Of a stretch of 43,949 bases of DNA, positions 7,963 to 16,645 are shown piece after piece. The DNA is from an uncultured Saprospiraceae bacterium. GTDB taxonomy: Bacteria; Bacteroidota; Bacteroidia; Chitinophagales; Saprospiraceae. The notes beneath the pieces are model-generated. The model did not search any database. It was not told the DNA's origin and saw only the letters and a program-made list of their open reading frames with translations. Made by a program: the position numbers and the translations under genes. Where the stretch lies: assembly GCA_937918905.1 (NCBI GenBank), contig CAKZSH010000153.1, positions 1 through 43,949 on the forward strand. Direction: 5' to 3'. How positions within the stretch are numbered: position 1 is the stretch's first letter; each line of letters starts with the position of its first letter.

Positions 7963-10824
7963 TTTCGTCAACATTCCAAACTCCGTTTTTAATTGATAAT
8001 AAAAAACACCTGTTTGGTCAAAAAGTTTTTCTTCAATTTGCATCGTCTGCAATCCTTTATCAAATGCTCCATTTAAAGTAGTTAACGCTCTTCCTGAAAC
8101 ATCAAATATGGTCAAATCCACTTCACTTGCTGCAGGTAAGAAAAAACTAATTTCAGTTGCATCCTTAAACGGATTCGGTTGATTTTGATATAATTTAAAT
8201 TGATCGCTCAACAATGTATTTGCATTTCCACTATTGAAGTTTAATTCAATATCTAAAACCTTATCTTCAGTAGAAAGTGCTTCCACTTGAGTGATCCGAG
8301 AATTCAAAAACAAGTAATCGCTCAAGCTTCCATCTTCCAATGCTTGGAAAGTAAAATGCAACAATGAATTATTTTTTTCCAAAAACAAATCACCATTATA
8401 AGCTACGGTTACAGCACCTTCCTCATCGAAAACAGCAAAGTGCTTAGTAGCGAAATCTTCAGCCATAACTGACTCTAAATCAATGAATTGTAATCCATTC
8501 TTTTCAAAATTCATCGTGAATTGAAACCCATTTAAACCAATAGCTTCACTTGGATTGAGATAAACATCAACCATCTCACCTGCTTTGATTTTTTGATCCT
8601 CAGCAGTTAAAATTAAAGTCCCATCGAATTGGTTACGAGTCTCGGCTATATCTGAAGTTAAATTAGGTAAGACACTTTTATTAACGTCTCCCATTTTAAT
8701 AGCCATAAAATTCATATCCAAAATTTCTTCTTCAGAAGAAAATGTATATACATTGTTAGGAAGCGGTGTAGCTAGTGGATTATTCGGATCAGCAAAAGTA
8801 AAATCATCCTCTAAAAACAACCATGACGGGACATCTGGAAAATCAGGAACTAAGCCTAAAATCACCATTCGAATGTGTACCATATCAAATGTTGAAACAC
8901 CTTGCGAACGATTCACATCTGCTGCAACCATTTGATAATTATCAAGGGTATCTAATAATAAAATATGCTTTTGAATTTTTACAATATCCGAAATGGTTAA
9001 TCCATTGGCAGGATTATCAGTTCTACTTAAAGTCAAAGTATGCTCTTGACATGCCGTAACATCAATACTGAAATTCCCTAAACTAGAAGTCTGTCCAGTT
9101 GTTCCATTTGACAAATTCAAATCAACATTAGAAACTTCCTCATTCAATTCAGTTAAAATCAATCCCGCAATTTCATTGTTAGTAGCTGGATTACAAATTT
9201 CATTATGAGGCATTGCTTCAAATACATTTTGCTGCATCAAAGTAATATTCGTGTTTCTCATAATGATATCATGCAAATTTGTATTTTTAATTTCGTCAAT
9301 TTCAGCAGTTGACAAGTCAGCATCATTTTCAAAATAAAACCGATCCCCATCTCGTAATGCCCCAAATTGAACTTTCATGATTTCCATGATGGTCTCGCCA
9401 AACAAAGCATCTTGCATTTTGTTTTCTGCCAACATACCAACCCACGCATCCACATCATTTATATTTCCATACAATTGTTGCATAGAATTAGCAATAGCTG
9501 AATCAGGATTTAATTCATAAAAATTAGCATAAGGAGTCAATCCAAAATCAGATCGAATCGTATTAAAATCAGGAAGCCCACGCTCTCGACCTCGATTGAT
9601 ATTGATAGATGCCAAATCCAAACCACCTGCTCCTGGAGGGCCAAATAAAAAATTTCTTACATCATCAATCACCTTGCAATCCAAATCCTGCTCCACTTGA
9701 GTTGCCATTCCTTTGAACAAAGGATCAATTCCTCCGCCTGTCCAAATCATCGATAAAGGATTAAAAAATGCTTCTTGCAATTGAAGATTTCCAGCAGGGA
9801 TTTCGTTACCATCATTGTCCAATCGAAGAATTGTACTATTCAATAAAGTATGCCCCATTCGAAATGCAGCAGCAGAAAATACATTCATAATTCGAGGATC
9901 AACCGCTGGGTCATACGCTGAATATGCAGGAAGGTCAACGCCCATTGTAGGCAACCATTCTGAGTAAACTATATTTTGAATTTGTCCACCTACTATTTTT
10001 CGAGCATGTTGATACAGTTGTTCATCATTCCAACTAGGGTGTTGAATCATCAAGGTATCACAAAGGCGATTATGTTCTCTTACAAATAAAGTATGAAATG
10101 CCGCAAGCAATGGATTCTCATTTGCACGTACATCACCTGCTACAAAATGATAATTAGAAATTCCAACTTCATCATCCATCCCAGGTGCGCTAAAATCTAC
10201 AGGGTCTCCATAATTTCCAGTATGAGAATTGAAAGGTAGCAGATCAGAAAGAGACAATTTCATTTTTCCATCCTGAAAAGTACGTAACCAATTAGCACGA
10301 TTTATATCTGAACCATATACATTTGATGCATCCAACCATCCTGTAATTTCATTGGCATGCTCTCTTGGATTATTGATGCTGGTACCTGTTCCATTCATTG
10401 CTGCCGACCGACTCATAAAAATCAAAGCCGTTCCTTGACCAAATGGATCAAACCAAGGGTCGCCTGCTGGTACATTGATAAATGCTGGTTCAAGTGGACT
10501 ATTTCCAGTAAGTGAAATATCATGATCGATAAACTGACCAAATACCCATACATAATCACTTAAATTTAATGGGTCATTGACCAATGAGTCCTGAGCAAAA
10601 AGTCCATTAGAAATAATTCTTGGATTGGGTCGAGTAGTTCCATTAGGAGCTGCAATTCCGTCGGAATATGCAACAGTTGTAGCTCGCTTTAATTGGGTAT
10701 GAGTAGCTCCCCAGCTTGTATTTTGAAGATTATTCCCTGAGCCGTCAAAAGTCCTGTACTCTTGTCCAAAAAGGGATAATTGAATGAGGGTAAGTCCAAA
10801 AATTAAAAATAAAGTTCGTTGCAT
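7942..10824 (-). CDS. Secreted animal-type heme peroxidase with dockerin-like, cohesin-like and T9SS sorting domains
   Basis: A 960-aa protein. Signal peptide 1-20. Residues ~25-560 are an An_peroxidase domain with the catalytic set by analogy to myeloperoxidase: distal Q97 and H101 (FGQFIDHD), D102 of the calcium site, R233 and E236 (GDVRANENPLL), proximal H325 (FRMGHTLL) and NINRGRERGLPDFN near 408. Residues ~605-715 look like dockerin repeats (ISDIVKIQKHIL, STFDMVHIRMVIL, MAIKMGDVN). Residues ~735-862 resemble a cohesin domain (LNGFQFTMNF). Residues 876-960 are a type A T9SS sorting domain (LYQNQPNPFKDATEISF, GVFYYQL, KKMVRVE). It should be exported and anchored on the surface. Likely roles are halide or phenol oxidation and oxidative defence; the substrate is unknown. 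A TATATTTG box lies 160 nt upstream. Confidence 0.9.
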   Translation of the reverse strand: MQRTLFLIFGLTLIQLSLFGQEYRTFDGSGNNLQNTSWGATHTQLKRATTVAYSDGIAAPNGTTRPNPRIISNGLFAQDSLVNDPLNLSDYVWVFGQFIDHDISLTGNSPLEPAFINVPAGDPWFDPFGQGTALIFMSRSAAMNGTGTSINNPREHANEITGWLDASNVYGSDINRANWLRTFQDGKMKLSLSDLLPFNSHTGNYGDPVDFSAPGMDDEVGISNYHFVAGDVRANENPLLAAFHTLFVREHNRLCDTLMIQHPSWNDEQLYQHARKIVGGQIQNIVYSEWLPTMGVDLPAYSAYDPAVDPRIMNVFSAAAFRMGHTLLNSTILRLDNDGNEIPAGNLQLQEAFFNPLSMIWTGGGIDPLFKGMATQVEQDLDCKVIDDVRNFLFGPPGAGGLDLASININRGRERGLPDFNTIRSDFGLTPYANFYELNPDSAIANSMQQLYGNINDVDAWVGMLAENKMQDALFGETIMEIMKVQFGALRDGDRFYFENDADLSTAEIDEIKNTNLHDIIMRNTNITLMQQNVFEAMPHNEICNPATNNEIAGLILTELNEEVSNVDLNLSNGTTGQTSSLGNFSIDVTACQEHTLTLSRTDNPANGLTISDIVKIQKHILLLDTLDNYQMVAADVNRSQGVSTFDMVHIRMVILGLVPDFPDVPSWLFLEDDFTFADPNNPLATPLPNNVYTFSSEEEILDMNFMAIKMGDVNKSVLPNLTSDIAETRNQFDGTLILTAEDQKIKAGEMVDVYLNPSEAIGLNGFQFTMNFEKNGLQFIDLESVMAEDFATKHFAVFDEEGAVTVAYNGDLFLEKNNSLLHFTFQALEDGSLSDYLFLNSRITQVEALSTEDKVLDIELNFNSGNANTLLSDQFKLYQNQPNPFKDATEISFFLPAASEVDLTIFDVSGRALTTLNGAFDKGLQTMQIEEKLFDQTGVFYYQLKTEFGMLTKKMVRVE

Positions 10825-10982
10825 CTGCCTAAAATTTGTTCATGGGTTTATTAAAAGAGATAGCCAAAAACCATCATCTATTTTACCTGATAATTATTCT
10901 CAAAAATTAAAATTTGATTAATTGAAGGTTAAGAATTTACTAGTGTTTCTATGGAACGGACTTTGGGAGAGGGATAAGACTA

Positions 10983-10990
10983 CAAATATA
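10983..10990 (-). promoter_or_regulatory. Candidate -7 box for the peroxidase gene
   Basis: Minus-strand TATATTTG matches TAnnTTTG. A TTTG (minus strand, 11006-11009) lies 15 nt further up, shorter than the usual spacing of about 19. Confidence 0.4.
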
Positions 10991-11436
10991 ATTAAAATTC
11001 AGGTTCAAAGCATGAAGTTGCTACGGTTTTTTATTAGTAAAAAAACTCATTTTAAAATCATTCTAAGTAAAGTGTTTTTGGAATAATTGGGAAAAGGCGT
11101 TTTTCGAGCATTTTTTCATTAACATTATAAAAATTTCACATTAAAATTCAGTTAAACTTACCCTTTGATACATATTTTTTTAACATAATTGAACTAATTC
11201 TTTTAGTGCTTCTAGTGAAAAATACACCATCTTTCTTAAAAAGTTATAAGTCGTTGATAATCAGTTTTTTATGATTACAATTATTTATATATTTTTAGAT
11301 CAAAAGTACCAATTTATCGTACAATTTCTAGACCTTTGAAATCTTAAAATTGGATTTTACCTCATTTTTAAATTGGTATAAAAACTGGTATTTTTCCATA
11401 AATAAATCGTCTATTAAATATATGTAGTGAGATGAT

Positions 11437-11485
11437 GAGTATTGAGTATTGAGACACACAACAATATTCGCAATACACAATACTC
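11437..11485. repeat. TATTGAG-type palindrome (family G, copy 1)
   Basis: GAGTATTGAGTATTG pairs with CAATACACAATACTC at 14 of 15 positions. It lies just before the Ig-repeat gene and creates a false 32-codon upstream extension of that ORF. Confidence 0.7.
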
Positions 11486-11537
11486 TAATCCAAGATCCAA
11501 AAAAAACCTTATTGTATTACTCTTACAAAAATTGCGT

Positions 11538-14500
11538 ATGAAAAGCTTAATTAAAAATTTCGGAATACTCCTCCTCACCTTAATCTGTTTTGGAGTCTCA
11601 GCTCAAGAAATCGAAAGAAGTCATTTCCCACCTAGAGAAGCTGGATGGTGGACATTGGGTATCAATGGTGGTTGGGCTTATCAGCAAAGTGATGTTCCTA
11701 CTACCCTTCAAGGGTATGGATTTGGAATGACCTTAGCAAAAAACTTGTACTACCAACCTGGTTCAGCAATTTCATTTGATGCAAGAGGGCGATGGTTATA
11801 TTCTCAAACTATTGGTTTGGATACCAAGAGATCTAATGGCTTGGAAAATAATACCGCATTGAATGGCGAACGACAAGGCGACGAAGGTTTAAATTATTTA
11901 GCACCTACTGGTCCTGGTTATGTTTTTCAAAATCATAAAACACATCAATTTGAACTAGGATTGGAAGGAGTTTTAACTGCTAACCGATTACGTGAGCGTA
12001 CAGGTATTATTGCTTCGCTTTACGGAGGAATCAATGCGGATTGGTATAATACTCTTCTTGACCAATCGAATAGTAATGGAATTTATGATTATTCAAAAAT
12101 TTCTGTTGACGATAGTAAATCTAGTATCAAATCCATTTTGAGAAATGAAACTTTGGATGGTATTTATGAAACCAAGGCACATGGTTTTGAAAATGGTAAT
12201 GGTAAAATTGCTTTTATGCCATCGGTAGGAATTGAATTGGGGTATCAATTTACCCCTCGCTTTTCTATGCATGTGGGACACAAAGCTACGTTTGCAAAAG
12301 TAGATGATTTGGATGGAGAGCTTTGGGATAATAACAATGTATTAACGGGAGACAATGATATTCATCATTATACCAATTTAGGATTACAATGGATCATTGA
12401 CCCACATCAGAAAAAGAGAAATCCTCCGATTATCAATGTAACTCGTCCTGGTACGAATCCATATATTTCAAGAAGTTCTGCAGGTAGAGTTGCTGCAAAA
12501 ATAAAATATGTGAATAGCAAAGCGGATGTCACTTGCTCCGTCAATGGACAACCTACAAGTTTTAGTTTTAATAGAGGAAATATGATTGTTACTTTCCCGC
12601 TTCAATATGGTGATAATGAAATCCACATTACCGCTACTAATGATGTAGGATTTGATGAAGAAACAGTTATCATTTATTACGGTGATAATTCTACGCCTCC
12701 TGTTGTGGGAAGTGGTACTAACAATACAAATTTGCCACAAGTGAATATTACAAATCCTAGAAACTCAAATACAGAAACTGAGAATGATAGAATGACTATC
12801 AAGGCAAATGTTCGATATGTGGATAATAAAAATGATATTGAATTTTATGTCAATGGTAGGAGGACAAATAACTTCGATTATGATCGTAGGAGTAGGCAAT
12901 TTTCAGGAGCAGCACAACTGAGAGAAGGTCGAAATGAAATAGAAATCATTGCTCAAAATAGTGCAGGTAGCGATCAAGATAATACTGTTATTATTTTTAA
13001 AGAAAAAGCAAAATATCCACGAGTAAATATAACAACACCTTCACGTTCTCCTTATGAAACTACTCAAAGTAGTATCACTATTCGAGCAGATTTGGAAAAT
13101 GTGAACAGCAAAAGTGATGTTCAATTTTATGTCAATGGTCGAGAGCGAAGTCTTTTTGATTATGATACTCGAAGTGGACGATTTTCGGCAGACCTGAATT
13201 TATCAGAGGGGAATAATGAGATTATCGTCAAAGGTTACAATCTAGCTGGAGATGCTCAAGATGCAGCAACTGTTATTTTAAAAAGAACCACTACTACATC
13301 ACCAACTAATGAAAATGCACCTGTGGTTACGATTACTTCAATAGGAACTGCTTCAAGTAATCCTTTTGGCACAAATACTTCTACGTGCAAGGTTACGCTT
13401 AAAGCAACCATTTTAAATGTAAAACAAAAGAGAGATATTACTTTAAGATTGAATGGTCGTTCTCAGTCAGATTTTACATTTAATACCAAAACTAAAGTAC
13501 TTTCTGCTGCATTAAATTTGGTAGATGGTCGAAACGAAATTATAGTACGAGCAGTAAATAGTGCAGGTAGCGATCAAGATTCTGAATCTAAAAATTGTGA
13601 TGCTGACACACCGCCGCCACCACCTTCGAATAAACCACAAGTGACGATTAATTCGCCATCTGACAATAGCACTACCTCAGATGGTACTGCAAAATTGAAT
13701 GCAAGAATTAAGTACGTTAACCAAAAAAGAAATATTCGAGTTAAGGTAAATGGAAACACAATTAGCAATTTTTCATTTAGTCCAGTATCGGGAGTAGTGA
13801 CTGCAAATCTTAATTTAGAAAATGGAAATAACACTATTTCTGTTTGGGGAAAAAACAATGATGGAACAGATGAAGAAAGTATAAGAGTACGATACAATGC
13901 CCCAAGTAATCCGCCAACAGTTGATATTACGAGTCCTAATAACAATATAAATACGGATAGTGAAAAAGCAACGATCAAAGCTAAAATCTTGAACATTAAT
14001 AGTAAAAACGACATCAGATTTACCGTCAATGGAAGAAACTCTAATGATTTTTCATACAGTAATGCTTCCAAAACTTTGACTGCTAATGTGAATTTAAAAG
14101 AAGGAAATAATACCATTACGGTTAAAGCAACTACTCCTGACGGAAGTGATTCGGACAATGTGCGGATTCAATACAATATTGCTAAAAATCCACCAACAGT
14201 TGATATTACGACACCTAATAACAATACAACTACGGATACCAAAAAAGCAACGATTAAAGCTAGAGTTTTGAATATCAATAGTAAAAACGACATCAAATTT
14301 ACCGTCAATGGAAGAAACTCTAATGATTTTTCTTACAGTAATTCTTCTAAAACATTGACTGCTAATGTGAATTTAAAAGAAGGAAATAATACCATTACGG
14401 TTAAAGCAACGACCCCTGATGGAAGTGATTCGGACAATGTACGGATTAAGTACAACGCTCCTAAAGTTTTGCCTACTGTAAAAATTAATAGCCCTGCTAA

Positions 14501-15308
14501 TAATTCAACAACAGAAAAAGCAAACGCAACCGTATCTGCAACTATAAAAAATGCAGGAGGGAAAAGTGGTGTTGTATTTTTGGTAAATGGAAAACGTTCG
14601 AATAGTTTTAATTTACGAGGCACTAAATTTTCATCCCCCATTACACTTCAAGAAGGTAGAAATACCATTCAAATTAAAGTGAGTAATAATGACGGAAACG
14701 ATCAAGATAAAATTACGGTAACTTATCGTCCAAAGGTTTTAGCAAAACCTACGGTTAGATTTACTAACCCTTCAAGAGCAGGATCAACAGCCCGAAGCAA
14801 AAGATTTACGGTAAAAGCAAGGGTGAAAAATGTGGATCGTAAACAACAGATCGTTTTAAAAATGAATGGAAGAATGACCAATTTTGATTTTGATAAGAAC
14901 ACAGGAAATATTGTTGCCGCTGTTCAATTAAAAGATGGAAACAATGGTTTTTCAATAGAAGCTACCAATGCTAGTGGAAAAACAACGGCTAAAACAAAAG
15001 TCAGTTTCCAAGGAACTACAACTAAAATTCAGAAACCTAAGATTACAATTACTTCGATTTCTACGCCTGCGGCAAATCCGTTTAATCCGAATGCAAGTTC
15101 AAGTACGATCATAGGTACGATTCAAAATATTGATAATAAAAATCAAATTACGATTACCCACAACGGTAAAAAGATTACTGATTTTACTTTTAATACTCGA
15201 ACTAAAAAATTCGAGGTAGCAATTTCTACTGGAGGAAATGCTTCCAATAAAGTAAAAATTACAGCAACTAATACAGCTGGTTCTGATACAGAAGAACATA
15301 CTTACTAA
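11538..15308 (+). CDS. Outer-membrane beta-barrel protein with ten C-terminal Ig-like repeats
   Basis: A 1256-aa protein. Residues 1-23 are a signal peptide (MKSLIKN, hydrophobic core, GVSAQ). Residues ~24-290 read as an outer-membrane barrel (GWWTLGINGGWAYQQS, GIELGYQFTPRFSMHVGHKA, closing HHYTNLGLQWIID). From ~295 to the end are ten tandem units of ~93-100 aa, each with PTVxITxP, a VNG(R) turn and GxNxIxVxAxNxxGSDxD, typical of bacterial Ig-like folds. There is no T9SS sorting domain, so the barrel itself is the likely anchor. Whether the repeats face out (invasin-like) or into the periplasm is unknown. I start at ATG 11538 because the 32 codons before it come from a palindrome and would hide the signal peptide. 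Terminator at 15326. Product family not recognised by name. Confidence 0.75.
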   Translation: MKSLIKNFGILLLTLICFGVSAQEIERSHFPPREAGWWTLGINGGWAYQQSDVPTTLQGYGFGMTLAKNLYYQPGSAISFDARGRWLYSQTIGLDTKRSNGLENNTALNGERQGDEGLNYLAPTGPGYVFQNHKTHQFELGLEGVLTANRLRERTGIIASLYGGINADWYNTLLDQSNSNGIYDYSKISVDDSKSSIKSILRNETLDGIYETKAHGFENGNGKIAFMPSVGIELGYQFTPRFSMHVGHKATFAKVDDLDGELWDNNNVLTGDNDIHHYTNLGLQWIIDPHQKKRNPPIINVTRPGTNPYISRSSAGRVAAKIKYVNSKADVTCSVNGQPTSFSFNRGNMIVTFPLQYGDNEIHITATNDVGFDEETVIIYYGDNSTPPVVGSGTNNTNLPQVNITNPRNSNTETENDRMTIKANVRYVDNKNDIEFYVNGRRTNNFDYDRRSRQFSGAAQLREGRNEIEIIAQNSAGSDQDNTVIIFKEKAKYPRVNITTPSRSPYETTQSSITIRADLENVNSKSDVQFYVNGRERSLFDYDTRSGRFSADLNLSEGNNEIIVKGYNLAGDAQDAATVILKRTTTTSPTNENAPVVTITSIGTASSNPFGTNTSTCKVTLKATILNVKQKRDITLRLNGRSQSDFTFNTKTKVLSAALNLVDGRNEIIVRAVNSAGSDQDSESKNCDADTPPPPPSNKPQVTINSPSDNSTTSDGTAKLNARIKYVNQKRNIRVKVNGNTISNFSFSPVSGVVTANLNLENGNNTISVWGKNNDGTDEESIRVRYNAPSNPPTVDITSPNNNINTDSEKATIKAKILNINSKNDIRFTVNGRNSNDFSYSNASKTLTANVNLKEGNNTITVKATTPDGSDSDNVRIQYNIAKNPPTVDITTPNNNTTTDTKKATIKARVLNINSKNDIKFTVNGRNSNDFSYSNSSKTLTANVNLKEGNNTITVKATTPDGSDSDNVRIKYNAPKVLPTVKINSPANNSTTEKANATVSATIKNAGGKSGVVFLVNGKRSNSFNLRGTKFSSPITLQEGRNTIQIKVSNNDGNDQDKITVTYRPKVLAKPTVRFTNPSRAGSTARSKRFTVKARVKNVDRKQQIVLKMNGRMTNFDFDKNTGNIVAAVQLKDGNNGFSIEATNASGKTTAKTKVSFQGTTTKIQKPKITITSISTPAANPFNPNASSSTIIGTIQNIDNKNQITITHNGKKITDFTFNTRTKKFEVAISTGGNASNKVKITATNTAGSDTEEHTY
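13908..14465 (+). repeat. Nearly identical tandem Ig repeats 6 and 7
   Basis: Two 279-bp units (from 13908 and from 14187) encode 93-aa repeats that differ at only about ten residues, while the other eight units are far more diverged. This is a recent tandem duplication. Confidence 0.85.
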
Positions 15309-15325
15309 ATTTGAATTTTTGAATT

Positions 15326-15368
15326 AAAAAACGTCCATAGTGATTTTACGTTATGGACGTTTTTTTCG
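15326..15368 (+). terminator. Rho-independent terminator
   Basis: AAAAAACGTCCATA / TATGGACGTTTTTT stem with a 12-nt loop and a T-run, 18 nt after the Ig-repeat gene. Confidence 0.88.
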
Positions 15369-15390
15369 TTGTACCTAACATCAGTAAATA

Positions 15391-15549
15391 ATACCGAATT
15401 TAAAGGGAGGTGTCGTATATATCAAAAAGATTTTGTTGATAATCGAGGCAAAAAACGCAGGCATAGCCTAGCTATGACGAGGATTTTTAACGAAGAGTAT
15501 CGGCAAAAGATTTTCTGAGATATACGACATCTCCCTTTAAATTCGGTAT
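15391..15549. repeat. 159-bp full-length palindrome (family C)
   Basis: The ends ATACCGAATTTAAAGGGAG are mirrored, with about 29 of the outer 30 positions pairing. Pairing continues imperfectly inward to a centre CATAGC-CTA-GCTATG (15462-15476), so nearly the whole element can fold as one hairpin with ~75-bp arms. No ORF. It sits between two gene 3' ends, 11 nt from the AstE-like stop codon. Confidence 0.8.
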
Positions 15550-15560
15550 AACTAACCTAA

Positions 15561-16502
15561 TTAAAATGCCTCCAAAGTCTTTATCAAAAAGAATCCATCA
15601 TCACCTTGTTTCTGATACAATGGCATCAAAATCAATCCATCATCTACCGCTTCGATTTTTCCATTTTTATCAAAAGCCAAAACTTCACCCTTTTTTACAT
15701 ATTGAAAATTTTTATAGTTAGGCACCATCTGAAATTGGTCATCAGGTTGAATACTATGGATAGTGATGAGTTTTGCAATTTTAGGCAAACCTTTGGAGTA
15801 CTCCATCAAAATAGAGTCGTGTCGATTTTCCACATGAGATTCTTGAACACATCCAATCGTTCGCATACAATTTGTCAAAGCAGCAATGGCTCGATTGATA
15901 GAAAGTTCTTCATTATGTTGTCCTGACTCGAATGTAACTGCAACTGTATCAGGTTCAAAATTTTCATTGGTAAAATAATGTAACGTTGTACCATTTATCC
16001 CTTTGAGTAATCCTTGAATAACGGGTGCATGCAACTCTATAGCAATTCGGAGGCTCTCTTCATTCTCTTGTGGAATAGAAAAAATTCCACCAAAAGCAGT
16101 CGTTGTATGCAAATCTAAAAACACTAATTTTTCAGGTTGGTAAGTTTTAATTTGATGATGTATCTCTTCCAGTAATTCTTTAATTTCCAAATCTTCTTCA
16201 TCCAATTCCGCTAGTGGACTACTTTGAATCCGTGCTATATTTTGCTCAGTCCATTGCCGATTCAAATCACGATTGATATAACGAACTCCTTTTTCTCTTG
16301 CTCGAACATTTCCAACTAGTCCCACTAATTTTCCACAAAATTCAAAATCAGGATTCGTAATCGGTTCTACCTCTAACATCTTAAACATCGTCTCCAAAGC
16401 CTTGACCCCCGCAGGTTCATTTCCATGCATTGCCCCAAAAACAATCAATAAGGGCCCTTTTTGATGCCCCATATAACTTCCTATAATTCTTTCTTTCCGC
16501 AT
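15561..16502 (-). CDS. Succinylglutamate desuccinylase/aspartoacylase-family zinc hydrolase
   Basis: A 313-aa protein from ATG 16502. Zinc ligands are H26 and E29 in FGAMHGNEPAG and a later His in LDLHTTTAFGG. The substrate-binding NRDLNRQW and the catalytic Glu in VTFESGQH are also present. This is the AstE/AspA branch of the M14-like carboxypeptidases, which cleave N-acyl amino acids; the natural acyl substrate is not predictable. A longer ORF opens with GTG at 16550, but that start falls in the palindrome A1 and adds a low-complexity lysine/serine stretch, so I reject it. The gene stands alone between two palindromes. Confidence 0.85.
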   Translation of the reverse strand: MRKERIIGSYMGHQKGPLLIVFGAMHGNEPAGVKALETMFKMLEVEPITNPDFEFCGKLVGLVGNVRAREKGVRYINRDLNRQWTEQNIARIQSSPLAELDEEDLEIKELLEEIHHQIKTYQPEKLVFLDLHTTTAFGGIFSIPQENEESLRIAIELHAPVIQGLLKGINGTTLHYFTNENFEPDTVAVTFESGQHNEELSINRAIAALTNCMRTIGCVQESHVENRHDSILMEYSKGLPKIAKLITIHSIQPDDQFQMVPNYKNFQYVKKGEVLAFDKNGKIEAVDDGLILMPLYQKQGDDGFFLIKTLEAF

Positions 16503-16547
16503 GCTTTTGTTTTTGCTTTTTGAATTGTAAATATTCCGTAACGTTTT

Positions 16548-16643
16548 CACGAGTCAAGGTTTAACTTTTCAAGTCAAGCCTTGACTTCTAAGAATTTCAC
16601 ATAGAAGTCAAACCTTACTTTTTAAATCAGATCTTGACTCGTG
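16548..16643. repeat. CGAGTCAAGG palindrome, family A copy 1
   Basis: CACGAGTCAAG...CTTGACTCGTG with an internal AGTCAAGCCTTGACTT hairpin. This is the most diverged of four copies in the window. It ends 2 nt from the stop codon of the leftward gene at 16646. Confidence 0.85.
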
Positions 16644-16645
16644 AT

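Larger units (their letters stand above)
10825..11537. other. 713-bp divergent regulatory region
   Basis: Strongly AT-rich with no credible gene. It holds the leftward TATATTTG box (10983-10990) and, on the right, the palindrome 11437-11485. A near-match GACCTTTG (11331-11338) might be the rightward -7 box, but support is weak. Confidence 0.5.

Noticed and set aside
9000..10824. Peroxidase/dockerin/cohesin protein as evidence for a cellulosome
   Set aside because: No scaffoldin or glycoside hydrolase is nearby, and this block combination is common in secreted proteins of Saprospiria.
13574..14158. 194-aa ORF on the strand opposite the Ig-repeat gene
   Set aside because: It is a shadow of the Thr/Asn-rich repeats: its hydrophobic, repetitive translation mirrors the sense codons and it has no start signal or family match.
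16548..16643. Family A palindromes as ordinary rho-independent terminators
   Set aside because: No T-run follows the stem, the arms are much longer than normal and one copy lies in a 5' leader. Real terminators with T-runs occur separately nearby (26568, 42079).
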